Shown: piece by piece, positions 34,468 to 45,746 of the stretch
Layout of the letters: every line of letters starts with the position of its first letter
How positions within the stretch are numbered: the first letter of the stretch is position 1
Assembly (NCBI GenBank): GCA_037501455.1
Contig: CM074855.1
Location: 37,109,001-37,173,000 of the forward strand
Length of the DNA stretch: 64,000 nt
DNA from: Lantana camara
Lineage: Eukaryota > Streptophyta > Magnoliopsida > Lamiales > Verbenaceae
Direction of reading: 5' to 3'
Program-made: the position numbers and the translations under genes
Notes under the pieces: model-generated
Seen by the model: only the letters and a program-made list of their open reading frames with translations
What the model was told of the DNA's origin: nothing
The model's database searches: none

Positions 34468-35943
34468 TGTTAGGAAAACGGAATAGAAACACAACGGAAA
34501 TTTAAAATTTTCCCAATAAGATAGAATCGAATCTTGCAATTCCTATTCCCAAATTCGTAGGGATCAAGAAACTCACTTAGATAGTAGCTTTCTTGACACG
34601 TTCTAGAAGCCCAAGAACGCTCTTCAAGCGGCTTGTCCCCAAAAGCTCCTTCAAATCTTTCAAGACTTCATGATAGTAGGCCTCTAGAGAATTAGTCCAC
34701 CAATCTCGACCACGATCCGAATAGGGAGGATGCTAGTTCTATATTTGATGTTTAGGCTCTAGGGTTTAGTGTATAATATTTGGAGAAGGAGAATTTTTCT
34801 ATCACTCATCAAGGGGTTCGAACCCCTTGTATATATATAGCTAAGGGGTTCGAACCCCTAATCCTTAATGGAATAGGATTTTTATCCCTTTTGCTACTTG
34901 ATTGCTGGATTCGAGAGAAAGACTCTTACTTTGACTAAAAGTCTCCTTTTGACGAACTTGTCGAGCAAGAATAATATCTAACTCTCTTAGATATTTTATT
35001 TTACTTTATTTATTTAATAATAAATAACTTGAAGACTAATAATTAATTAATTCTCAATTAATTATTTATTAGACTTTATTTCTCCAAATTAGAATTTTAA
35101 TATTAATTCATAATAAACTTAAAGTCCATTAAATAATTAATCAAGATTAATTATTTAATTATTTAATCACATATACACACATGACACATGTCACTAAGGA
35201 CACGTGTCCCACACGTGTTTCACATGTGGGGACCCCACCAATCTGCTATTGGTCCGATCAACTTGTTTAATCGATTTCAAGCATTAACTCACATGACCGG
35301 GTTGTTATGTGTGACCCTCTAGGTTCTTAATTCAATTAACAGTGACCCTAATTAATTAATCAGTCCACAAATCATACGACCATAGTCTAGCAACAGGTGT
35401 ATGGCCCCTAGCTGAATAAGAATGTCTCAATACAAAGAACCTTTAAGTCATTGATTCATGTAAGATACAATACTCGTACGTCCCATCTCTCAATCAACAT
35501 CTAGGGTAAGGGAATAATTAGAACCCTAATAATCTTGATCTTAAAGTTAAGTGCATTTCATATCCATTTGATCTCAATCCAACAAACCCATTTCTTGATC
35601 TCGAGCCACTGCCTTGGCCAAGGACTCCTAGATGACATATGAATGACTTACACAATAAGAGATCAACTCGCTAATGTAAGCGTAGGTCCTTTATCGATTC
35701 TCATATACTTTCATGTGTCACTTGTGCAGCCCAAGCATAAGCTTTAAATCAGTTGTCTAATGCGACACCCTTTAAAGCTCACACCTAAGTCTACATAGTT
35801 AGCTCATAAAGTATCAATGGAACCTCAAGTCTAAGGATCACTTAATCACATCAATGACTCGTGAGATATTTCCTGACCTGGAAGTTTCTATTTCCAGAAA
35901 TAGAAACTTTCTTTCCCATTTAGGAATCTTCTCATACGGGACT
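34468..35943. mobile_element. unclassified LTR-like insertion in RT of element H
   Basis: The RT frame is cut exactly at 34467/34468 by TGTTAGGAAAACGG. This start is typical of an LTR (TG..., or read on minus ...CCTAACA), and the style is closer to Ty1/copia LTRs than to the other LTRs here. About 1.48 kb of AT-rich sequence follows without coding capacity. It has a CACATG/CACGTG-rich block near 35180-35225 and a 13-bp perfect inverted repeat at 35882-35909. The far end is cut by LTR J, so no target duplication can be matched; ATGCC precedes the insertion. Confidence 0.5.
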
Positions 35944-37016
35944 TGTAGCGCCCCAACACCACAACCCCGCAACGTTGTATTACCCAAGTAACTAGGAAGC
36001 CTTATCACTCGAGAGATACTTCGGCGAACTGACAGAACATAACAGTGATCAGAGTAACCAGTGTTGCCAAAGCTGTGAAATTTCAGAATAATTTAAAACT
36101 TTTGAAAACATGAATGCAACACAATAGTACATCTATAAACACAGAAACAAGTAGTCATATAATAACATAAAACATTAGTCCGATAGGAAAACAAAGGAAC
36201 ATTATTTAACCAAGTTCCAAGTGTTTCCGGTTGTAGCCTGAACAAGTCTCACAGTAAAACATGTGACCTGAAGATAGAGGTAACCACGACTACGCAGGAC
36301 AAACGAAGAGTAACTAACAATCCTGACGTAACAAAAGACTTCCTACAGCTTCAAGATACCTCTAGGAAGTTCCAGGATGCCTACCTGAAATCATGAGGTC
36401 AGAAAACAGGGTAGAGGTATTAGTCAAAGGGACTAAGTGAGATAATTTGTAGTAAGAAAGAGTAGTTGAACTCGAGTGTTTTGAAAGAATTTCTTAGCAA
36501 CTTTCTTCAAATCGAATTAAAATCTTTTATTTTGAAACAGGATTTTCAACAAGCACACACATCAGAGGTTCTGGTTTGTATATGCTTTATAAACGGGGAA
36601 ACAGGGCACGAGATATTTCCAAAAATATGAACCAGACTTAAAAATCAAAGTTGCCCACAAGCTAGGCCATATCCATCCTTTACTCCTCAAAAACATTTAC
36701 AAAGTTGGTATCGAGATCCATTAGGATCCCAACAGCCATATACACATGCACCACCCCTTCTCCCCTTATTGTCGCGCCCAGGGAGCTACCCCGCGGTGAA
36801 GTAAACAAAACGGGAGGAATTTACCACCTCTCCCGACCTTCGATGTGGAGTAACCGACCTCCGATTAAACCATCACCAAGGTCAGTACGGTGGCCAGTGT
36901 CATAGTAGCCATTGACGCACGCCTCCCGGTCTACTACTTAATCATACCGCCAGGGCCCAACATAACAGAATTTCCAAAGCTTGCATTCAGAATAACAAAA
37001 GTGCATAAACACACAG
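35944..37016 (-). repeat. LTR J (minus strand), truncated, relative of the array LTR
   Basis: It begins TGTAGCGCCCCAACACC and parallels the first kilobase of the array LTR: the hairpin TTAGTC-AAAGG-GACTAA (36420-36436), acceptor-like GATTTCAG|GTAG (36385-36387), a stem-loop at 36338-36370, and a GGAGTAAC..CTAAACCA..CCAAG block near 36850-36880. It is cut at 37017 by LTR K, so the promoter and donor part is missing. Confidence 0.75.
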
Positions 37017-38532
37017 TGTAACATCCCACTCATCCGGCTGTATAGGTACGCGGTTCGAGAGTGCTAAGTGCTCTTTTAAATTTATTTAATTTCGTGATTT
37101 ACATGTTTATTTTATTCTTTACGTGAAATACTTGAATTATGTGATTTAATATTTGAATTATTTGAATGTTTTTACCTTTTACTACATTTTTAATTCGTTT
37201 AAACCCGTTTTCGTTTCTAACTATCATGATTATGTGATATGTATGAATTATACATGTTTTGAATTTGTTTTTATTTGCGTTGCATGTTTTTAAGTTCGTT
37301 TGATACGGTTTTCAAGCCGTTTTATTTGTTAGGGACTTGAGGGCCTAATTTGATTTAGCGCACCTTGGGTTCCGGAAGGCGTATCTTGGGTTCGGGAATT
37401 CGGATTCGAATTCCGGAAGTGACGCTGGACTCGTAACGAAGAATGGAAGCTAGAGAACTTGGCCTTGTATTTTTCTAAGCCTGTTTGATGGCCCGTTTTT
37501 TGCCTGTAACGCGACCCATGTGATAGATTTGCGACCCTCGCCCGTTTTGCTCATATCTGACCTGTTTCTTATCCGAATCGACCCATTATTGAATCCATTT
37601 TCTCCTCTTTTAACCCTTTACCTAACTATCCCTCTCTCATTTCGGACCCAGCTCAGGAAAAAGAAGAAAAGAGGCACAAAGGTAGCAGCCAAAGGGGAGA
37701 AAAGGAAAGAGGGCAGTCACTATTCACTTGTGGACATTTCTTGCTCGTTCGACCTCCATTTCTCATCAAATTCGAAAGTTATGTTCAGATTTCGAACCTA
37801 CATCTCCTTGCCTTTCTTTTGAATCTGATTTTGTTTATTTTCATCCATGTTTGATCATGTTTTGGGTGAGATATGTGAATAGTTAGGTTTTATGCATTTC
37901 TTTGATGAATCCATGCCAAACTTGCTTTATAATTTGAATTCATGAACAATATATAATATCTTAACATCCTTCCATCTAAATATTATTTGAAATTTCTTGG
38001 CAATTGTCTTAAAATCGGACCACCTTTGATGAACATATGTGAATCTTGAAGATGAAGCTAATATGTGAATTCTTGCCTTTGATCTTGCTTCCTGCACATT
38101 TATGACTTGTTTGGTTGTTGTTTGGTGTGTATTTTGTTGCCTTTTCCTTACCTTTTTATTTCTTGGAACTGCTTCTGTGGGTTTGTTACTTTGGAGAAGA
38201 CGAATAGGGGAGAAAGATGCAAAGTTTGAGACCTGCGCAGCTGTCGCGCCAGTGACCGAAGATCAGCTATTTTTTGGTCTCGCCCGCGACCAGTTTTTCC
38301 CCAACTTTCGACCTGAGTTTGCTGCTTTGGCTGGAGATGGTGGTGGTCGCGCTCGCGACCACCTTTGCACTGGCCATTACCCCATTTTTGGCTTTCTGCG
38401 TGCTTTTGTTGTTGTTTTTCTTCATTCCTTTTTGTTTGTTAATGTGCTGCGTGTGTTTGTATATATCTAATATTATGCTTGTGCTTGTATACATAAATAC
38501 TTATATGTATGTTATCTAGTATTGTATATATT

Positions 38533-38586
<54 letters not shown>

Positions 38587-39758
38587 ATGCATGAATTGTA
38601 TATTGTATTTGTGCATGTGTGCGTACGTGTGTGTGTTTGCATGCATGCGTTTGTTTATTTTGTGCATGGGTGTGAATGTGTGTGATAATATATTTTAATA
38701 AATGTTGCATGCATACATATATATATATATATATGTGATTACATTTGTGTGCTTGTGCGTACGTATATGTGCATGCATATATAGATAATATGTTAGGTTT
38801 TGTTTATTAATAATTATAAGATGCTATAAACCTTATCTTAATTGGTGAATTCAATTTAATCAAGTGATATGTGCCTTCACATGCTCTATATGCGCTTAAA
38901 CGTGAATATATGAATTATACTGATGATTCCTTGCTCTGTTTGATATTGTTTTGTCTCTTTTCTCGCATGCATGCGTGTCTAACGTATGTGAGTGTTGCAT
39001 GAAATTCATGAATTGTTTAACGTAAAACATATACCTTACGATTTAATATGATTCGATATGGTTTCATATGACAATGAAATCTCATTTTCATCCATGTGCA
39101 TTTGCCGAGCGTCTATTTGGTACATTTTGAGTCTAAAGTTTTCGTTTGTTATTAGTTTTGTCCTTAGGTTCGTTCTGCGGGTGACGAGGAGGTCTCATAG
39201 AGGTGTTTGAGTCTGTTCCATTCGGTTTGGTCGACAAGGTGAGGTTTTCTTCCTTTTAGTTAAGTGACCTACAACCCTACTTGTATTTAAGCCCGTATGT
39301 GATATATGTACATTTATATATTTATGTAAATACGTGTTTGATTAGTATTTTGTGGGATTTATCCCGTTTGCTATGAAATCATTGAAAAATGCTTTTATAT
39401 ATATATGTAATCTAATTTACATTTGTTTGATTTCAAAGGGTTAGTGTGTGTGAACGTTTTAAAATAGCGAGAAATACGACTTTGAATATAAGTCGGAAAA
39501 TTCTGAAATTTCGAAAATTATGAATTTTAAACTTTCAAATGGGCCCCGGAGGTTTGTACAAAGGAGCCCCGGGACGGTCTCGGGCCGTCGGGTCTACTCC
39601 TAAGCATGGCCTCCATATGTTCGAAAGGATGTACTGGAACCCACCAGGAGGTTTTGTCGGGGGATGGAGTCCGAGGGTTGGAGAAGCATTGAGAACTCCC
39701 CTCAACCGTTAGATGGTTAGGGGCCCGCGACCCCTTCCATCGCCTGAGAAATGGTAGG
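37017..39758 (+). repeat. LTR K (plus strand), right-truncated
   Basis: It starts TGTAACATCCCACTC, closely like the sense start of the F2 LTRs, and runs 2.7 kb to the insertion of LTR L. It holds a GC palindrome with 10-bp arms GGTGGTCGCG around CT (38342-38363), a second GC block at 38276-38291, and a long TA tract (38534-38582) with a shorter one near 38718-38734. The position equivalent to the F2 donor reads GAAAG|TTATGT, so the GT is lost. Its U5 hairpin and acceptor are absent by truncation. Confidence 0.75.
38534..38582. repeat. (TA)n microsatellite
   Basis: About 48 bases of TA in LTR K. TA tracts of similar size lie in the solo LTR (about 11783-11837) and at 2499-2540 and 25233-25275. 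Confidence 0.9.
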
Positions 39759-40921
39759 TGTAACTCCCCAAAAGTAGGATGCCACATCCCCCGCACTAGG
39801 ACCCTGATCCGGTCATGAAATAGAAAGTTCATGCCCAAATCCGAATCATAGCGAACGGGAGAACAACTCACACACTAGGCTAGGTGGATCTAACTTGACC
39901 AAAACTCAGAGTGCGGAAGCAATTAAAACCAACAACACTAGATAGCGGAAGCATTTAAAACAGAACATGCAAAGCAGGTGACGGGTTCAACTAGCATAGA
40001 TACCTAATCCCGAATATCAACATAAAGTAATAATCATCAAGTGCCACAAGGGGCCGAATGAGAGTGCCACGCAGGGCTACAGAAAGGTAAAGTATAATCT
40101 CAAGTCTACAAGTCAAAGCATAAGTAAAGTGTATGAAAGACAAATGCAACAAGAAAGGCTAGACCGACGAAGTGTAACTCAAATGACTCACTCCCGCTTA
40201 GCAAACGCCAACAGACTTGTAACTAAAAGTTTAAATGAGGGGTCAGTCAACTTGACCGAGTGAGGGGGCTAACGCACACCCACAATATATATATATAGAG
40301 AGCATAGCACAGAATTAAAGTATGGACTCATGAACCGGGGATAGGTGTTGCATACCAAAACATTTCGAAATAACCCAAATAAATATAGGTATAAGTTTAG
40401 AAACCATTTCCAAAAGGACTCTATCCCGATTCATAATTCCATAACAGAAAAGAACACATGCTCGACGAGTACGAGCTTCCAACCTTTACTCCTCAGAATC
40501 ATAAATCAAAAACAATCCAACCGCTACACCAGTGATGGAGGAGATGTACAGTCCCCAAACCATCTGTAAAACCGTCTAAAAATAGACTCACCCTCAAGGG
40601 GTAGCGAACCCACAAGAGTCCTCCCCAGCCTTAGCCGAAGGCTCAAGATACCACACCTTCCCTACAGCACGGGTCGCATGAAGATATCCCAAATGGAACT
40701 ACGCAATGGATAAATGCCCCGACGGCCCTAACCGTCCCGGGGGTACACATTCCCGCAGCTCACCAGGATCAGATCCACACACAGATCACAACGGATCACA
40801 ACAGAACAGATCACAACGGATCACATACGCCAATCTTTCCTGGCAATCTCGCTACATAATCACAACACAACTGTTTTTCCAAAATAGCTTACATATGCTT
40901 CAAAAATCGGTTTTTATAAAT

Positions 40922-41001
40922 ATTCCTACGCTGCAGGGATAGCCCGCCCACGCAGGACTCACGCACTTACATTCCCACGCTGCAGGGATAGCCCGCCCAC
41001 G
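40922..41001. repeat. two-unit tandem repeat, 49-bp period
   Basis: ATTCC(T/C)ACGCTGCAGGGATAG and the following CCCGCCCACG occur twice, starting at 40922 and 40971. The copies differ at one base over about 31 bp. It is a local duplication within LTR L. Confidence 0.85.
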
Positions 41002-42407
41002 GAGAAGTGCAAGCATAAGATCATAAAAATATCATATTCAACACATACATATCTATAGTAAGGTATACTCGCATACAAGGGTAGAAATCAGCATGTAAAG
41101 GCCATAGGTCGCATAACTATACAAAATCCTAAACCTCGTGAAAGTAGAGTCTGAGAGTGTGAAGGGCCAAACACTCTAAACCTCAGGCCCACCAGCACCA
41201 CCAAACTCTGTGACAAGACATACAGAAGCCCAGACTTAGACTCTATATGAACCGAACAAGACGCACGACGTTGCTCAACATGATCGTGGTTATGCATAAG
41301 TGTTCATGTTGTGCTTGGATGAGGTGTCGTGGTCATTCAAGGCATATCAATGCTTAACAAGGTCATATTTACAAGCAACCATCATGAAATTTCATATGCA
41401 AAGATGCAAGATCAATTTAGGAAGTCAATGTATTCACAAAATGCATATTAAATCATCCAATGTTACAGGGTTCAATTATAATATTAGAATTAAGCATCAA
41501 GTGCATGTCCAGTTATAAAGTGCATAAGTAAGAGCAACTTAATCATATAAACATACAAAGTTGTTGTATGTAGATGGCATGCTTGATACAATTAAAGAGT
41601 GCATCTAATTCACTTAAGATCATACTTTACAACTTCACAACATGTTTGGTACACAAGCTCAAGTCACATTCATAGTTTCATAAATATTACACTTACATCC
41701 CCTAAGTCATTTATAAAAGTTTAGAATTATTACACATACATCCCTTTAGTCGATTGCTAAGCATACTTGTTCATTTAAAGTGTTTACACAATTATTCAAC
41801 TAGGAATTAATTACTTACAAGCATGACAATTATCAATTTATTGTAATTCATAATATACCATCTTCGAGTAGTAAGAGTAAATCAAGATATTACAATTTTA
41901 ACTCCTATCATGCATAAAGTCTCAAGTTGTTCAAGCATCTTTCATGTATCTCAATTTTATATTTGAAACACAATTTACAACAAACATAACATTGAGAACG
42001 TCTCAAATTCATATAGCAAAATCACAACATTTTCGTTCTTCTAAAATATCATTCAAGTTCATTTAGTCACATAAAAGATTAGTTTCTAGATATTACACTA
42101 ACACCCCTTCATATCTAAACACATAGTATAAATTCATCACATCGGGATTCAAATTGTAAATCGAAACATTCATGCATATCACAATTCATTCAATACATGT
42201 TTTCGTATACGATTGGAATACATCTCGATCAACAAACCAACAATAACCAATTTATTTGCACTTAAAACAATTAATTCAAATAATCACAATTACGTAAAAT
42301 AATTCGTAACAATTAGATCGAGTGTCCGATTAACGAACGGAAAGTGGCGTTGAACTCACCACAACGAGAAGAACATTCTTTCTGAAAGTCGCCGGAGTGC
42401 CGCCACC

Positions 42408-42412
42408 GGAGC
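42408..42412. repeat. target site duplication GGAGC (left)
   Basis: GGAGC precedes the first LTR (42413) and recurs at 63914-63918 right after the third LTR. The same 5 bp do not flank the middle LTR. Confidence 0.93.
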
Positions 42413-42723
42413 TGTAGCGCCCCCTAACACTACAACTCCCGCACCGTACTACCCTCGAGTGGATGTGAGACCTAGCACCCGAGAAATACTACGGCGAACG
42501 GTATAGATAGTACTTAAGCAGAGTGTAGGGTAAAATGCAGCGGAAAATGAAAGGATTTAAAATTTGCAACAAGCAACGTGATAACACACATAAAAGTGCA
42601 TGATATTGTAAGGGGGTAATATAATAGCGTAGTGTACGGAGTTAATGTATTAGAGCAATTTATCAGTAATATATACATGATCAGGATTAAATGCTCTTAA
42701 TCTAAGCCTGATCTAATAAATAT

Positions 42724-42756
42724 GACACCTATAGCTTCAAGATACCTCTAGGTGTC
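42724..42756 (-). other. U5 stem-loop, copy in array LTR 1
   Basis: GACACCTA pairs with TAGGTGTC around a 17-base loop (plus strand loop TAGCTTCAAGATACCTC). LTR J has nearly the same loop at 36346-36362, but its stem is ACTTCCTA/TAGGAAGT. The stem changed on both sides while the loop stayed. It lies about 15 bases downstream of the acceptor-like site. Confidence 0.7.
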
Positions 42757-42770
42757 GTTATCCTCGCTCC

Positions 42771-44552
42771 CTGAAATCATGTATTTAAAAACAGGCGAGG
42801 TATTAGTCAAAGTGACTAAGCGAAGGAAGTATTAGATTTAGATATATATATGGTTATATATATAGATATATATGTATATATAAAATCATAGCAATAGGAC
42901 ATAGCAAATATGATACGGTTCATAAGTGAGAAACCGGGATAGGGGTATTTGGAGTTTGTTTATAAATGATGAACCGTTTAATAAAAGATTTGTACCGCCT
43001 GCAAGTAAGGCGTCTCCCTCCGATCTCCTTAAAATATTTGTAAAGCAGTACCGGGCTGATCAAGGCACCAGTACTTTAATAAAACTAAATATGATAATAA
43101 CTCCGCAACACCGTAGTGTCAGTAGGGGAGCAAACCCTACCGACGATATGTATATATGTGGGAGGAAGCTATCTCTCCCAAGGAGGTTATCACCCTTGTA
43201 AGTCTCTTGGCGTGGAGTAACTAACCTCCAGCTAAACCACTACCAAGAGTTGGTGGCGGTCTGTGGCACCAACAATACTCTCGGCCCGTTACCTTCCGAG
43301 TATTGCTCGACACAGCTGCACGCCGGGCCCATTTTGATAAATAATAATGATTGACTTGCTTAGTCGGGAATCGGTTCTTAGTATTAATAGGACTGAAATA
43401 TATAATGTCCGGATAAGATCCTGATTCCGACTTATTGATATTTTCCTCATAAAGAGGAATATATATATAATATTAATATATATATAGATAGGAAATCAAA
43501 TAATAGATAGGTTTGGAAATCATTTTATAATTAGATATAGATAGAAACATGATTCCAGTTGAAAATGTTTTAACCCTCACCTAGTCTGGAAATTCAGATA
43601 GTGTGGAACGGATCCCACTGTTCAGTGTTATTGTCGCCTGAAAATAATTACTATTGACTTAGAACTAAGTTCTTATGATTCTAATCACATAATCACATAA
43701 GGTTTAAGAAATATAACATATTAGAGAATTCTCAAATCATTTAGAAATTATTTTCCCGGTAAAATTTAAATTTCATTTGTTTAAGGGAAAATAATAAATT
43801 TATTAGGTTTCATAAATTCTTTAACCACTTAAATATTTATAAATCATGTTGTGACCTTACTTAGAGTATTAGGAATTAAATTTGGAATTTAATTTAACAA
43901 TGTAAGTTGATTTTGAAATTATTTTATAATTTTATTGACTTTTGAATTAATTTGGAAAAATAATTATTTAAAATTCCAAAATCATATTTTATAATTAAAA
44001 TTAAATTAATTTCGAAATTAATTAATTAAATGTTGACCAAAAAGTCAAAATTACTATCGAAAACATTTACTATTCAATTTCTTGTGAATTAAACACTTTA
44101 TAACACAAAATTAAACATATACATACACACACCATCACACGAGCACATGAATTTGGTTCAAGAACATTATGAATGTGTTCTTGAGCTCATGAAGATGTTC
44201 ATACTAGTTCATGATCATATTCAACAAATTTTTGAATTCATATCATATAATTAAATTCAAATGTAACACTTTAATAATAAATTCAATTCAATTAAATTAT
44301 TCTAAGCATAAATTTAATCAAACAAGAACATAATTATTTAAATATACATTCATATTATATCATATCACATTTCATGCATTTAATTAAATAAAATTTCATA
44401 ATGTAGGCACATTACACATAAAACTAACAATTATGCATATATATTATAAAAATAAATTCCTAAAGCATAATTTTATTATTCCTAAGCATACTACAAATAT
44501 TATAATATTAAAAACATAACATAAAGCATGAAATAATAAAAGAAAATTGCAC
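42771..44552 (-). other. putative leader intron, array LTR 1
   Basis: Sense donor CTCTAAG|GTGCAATTTTC is about 85 bases after the TATA box. A branch-point-like CTAAT lies in the arm of the hairpin 42803-42819, then CCTGTTTTTAAATACATG and TTTCAG|GG with the AG at 42771. Length would be about 1.78 kb. If used, it removes most of the transcribed part of the LTR and leaves U5, the primer site and the coding leader. Confidence 0.45.
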
Positions 44553-44637
44553 CTTAGAGAGAAGAGAGAGAGGGTCACGAGAGAGAGAGAGATTTTGGGA
44601 GGTTTTGGGTGTGATTTTTGTGTTATGCTTCTAAGGG

Positions 44638-44645
44638 TATTTATA
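44638..44645 (-). promoter_or_regulatory. TATA box of array LTR 1
   Basis: The minus strand reads CCTATAAATACCC, a textbook plant TATA box. About 50-80 bases downstream is a CTCTCTCT pyrimidine-rich leader. The same motif is at 53720-53727 and 62805-62812 in the other two LTRs. Confidence 0.7.
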
Positions 44646-45746
44646 GGTATGTCTTGGGGGCTTATGTTGCAATTAATTTGATGAATCATGTAGTGAATAA
44701 GCTAGGTTCATTTATTAGGGGGTTAAGTGTATAATTAGGTGTTATACTTAGGTGTTTATTTAAGAAATAATTAATTATTTTAGTAATCATGACAAAATAA
44801 AAATAATTCTAAAATGGTAATAAATTCGTAGAAGAACGTCTAGGGTTTAGTTTGAAATGAGATAAATTGCAAAAGAAAGAGAATCGAAAAAGCTTTCTAA
44901 TGGTTATAAATACTTAACGTTTGAACTTCTACATTTAAGGTAGTAGTCGTTCGGGAATTTTGAAAAATACAATAAAATTTATAAACAAAGCTAGAATGTG
45001 AATTGATTTCCGAGAAAATGTCCATGATTATTGAAATAATTCAAGGATCATTTTGACTGTAATATTGTATACCAAATGTTGGACGGTTTGAAAATTAGTT
45101 TTTACGGTAGAAATAGTACTTTGGGAAAATAAGGAAAAAATTATAAATCGAGTTAGGGTTTGTATTAGAGTTTGGAAAAGATCTTAAAATTCATAAAATA
45201 ATCCAAGGATCGTAATGGTTATAATATTGTATAAGAAAAACGTTGGAATTTAGAAATTTCTAATTTAGGGCAAAATTAGGGTTTTTCGGCCGGTTTTGAT
45301 TTCTACGGAAGCTACGTTAAGAATTAGGGTTTGGAAATCATACCAAAATTCATAAAATTTTGCAAGGATTCTATTGAGCCCAATATTGAATAGGTAAAAG
45401 TGTTTCGAAAATTCCTACAATTAAAGATGAATAGTATCTAGGGACCTAAATGGAATTTTCAACAAACAATTTTAAAAATATATTTTGGAACAATGAAAAC
45501 TATGATATGAGTTTGGAAACTATAGAAATCAGCTTTCTAAGGTTTTTCAAGGTTTAGGTAAAGGTTTAGGGTTCGATGGATGAATAGTGATGTGATTCTC
45601 TCTAAAAGGCACAAATAAAAAATCAGAACATAAATGCACATAATTCACATAAAATGGAATGTGTAATGGACTAAGGCTATAAACGCTTTCCTCTTAACCC
45701 TTTACTTACCCGTGCTATCCTGATCTCAAAAATCCGGGTTGTTACA

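Larger units (their letters stand above)
39759..42412 (-). repeat. LTR L (minus strand), host of the tandem array
   Basis: It begins TGTAACTCCCC and carries the CCACATCCCCC, GCGAACGGG and CTAGG boxes in the usual order, with a hairpin-like GGTCAGTCAACTTGACC (40241-40257). Near its sense-5' side is a consensus donor, GTTGTG|GTGAGT (42360/42359), followed on plus by a GC-rich CCGCCACCGG region. The array is inserted there, and LTR L resumes at 63919. A 49-bp tandem repeat lies at 40922-41001. Confidence 0.7.
42413..45746 (-). repeat. array LTR 1
   Basis: 3,334 bp, TGTAGCGCCCC to GGGTTGTTACA on plus. Sense order: U3 of about 1.1 kb; TATAAATA (44638-44645); a CT-rich start; donor TAAG|GTGC (44553/44552); an AT-rich middle; hairpin 42803-42819; acceptor TTTCAG|GG (42771-42773); stem-loop 42724-42756; U5 end. 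The 91-codon plus-strand frame near 42926-43201 is antisense to the element and shared only because the LTRs are copies. Confidence 0.93.

Noticed and set aside
38102..38470. 122-codon ORF in LTR K with a hydrophobic stretch
   Set aside because: It is the frame created by the GC palindrome region of an LTR. No homologous frame exists in F2 LTRs, and the T-rich DNA alone accounts for the hydrophobicity.
42926..43201. 91-codon plus-strand ORF repeated at 52011-52286 and 61093-61368
   Set aside because: It is conserved only because the three LTRs are copies of each other. It runs antisense to the element, has no recognisable domain and starts within LTR sequence.
44444..44689. 81-codon sense ORF in the array LTRs (also 62611-62856)
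   Set aside because: It overlaps the TATA box and transcription start region, so most of it would not be in the transcript; truncated in LTR 2.
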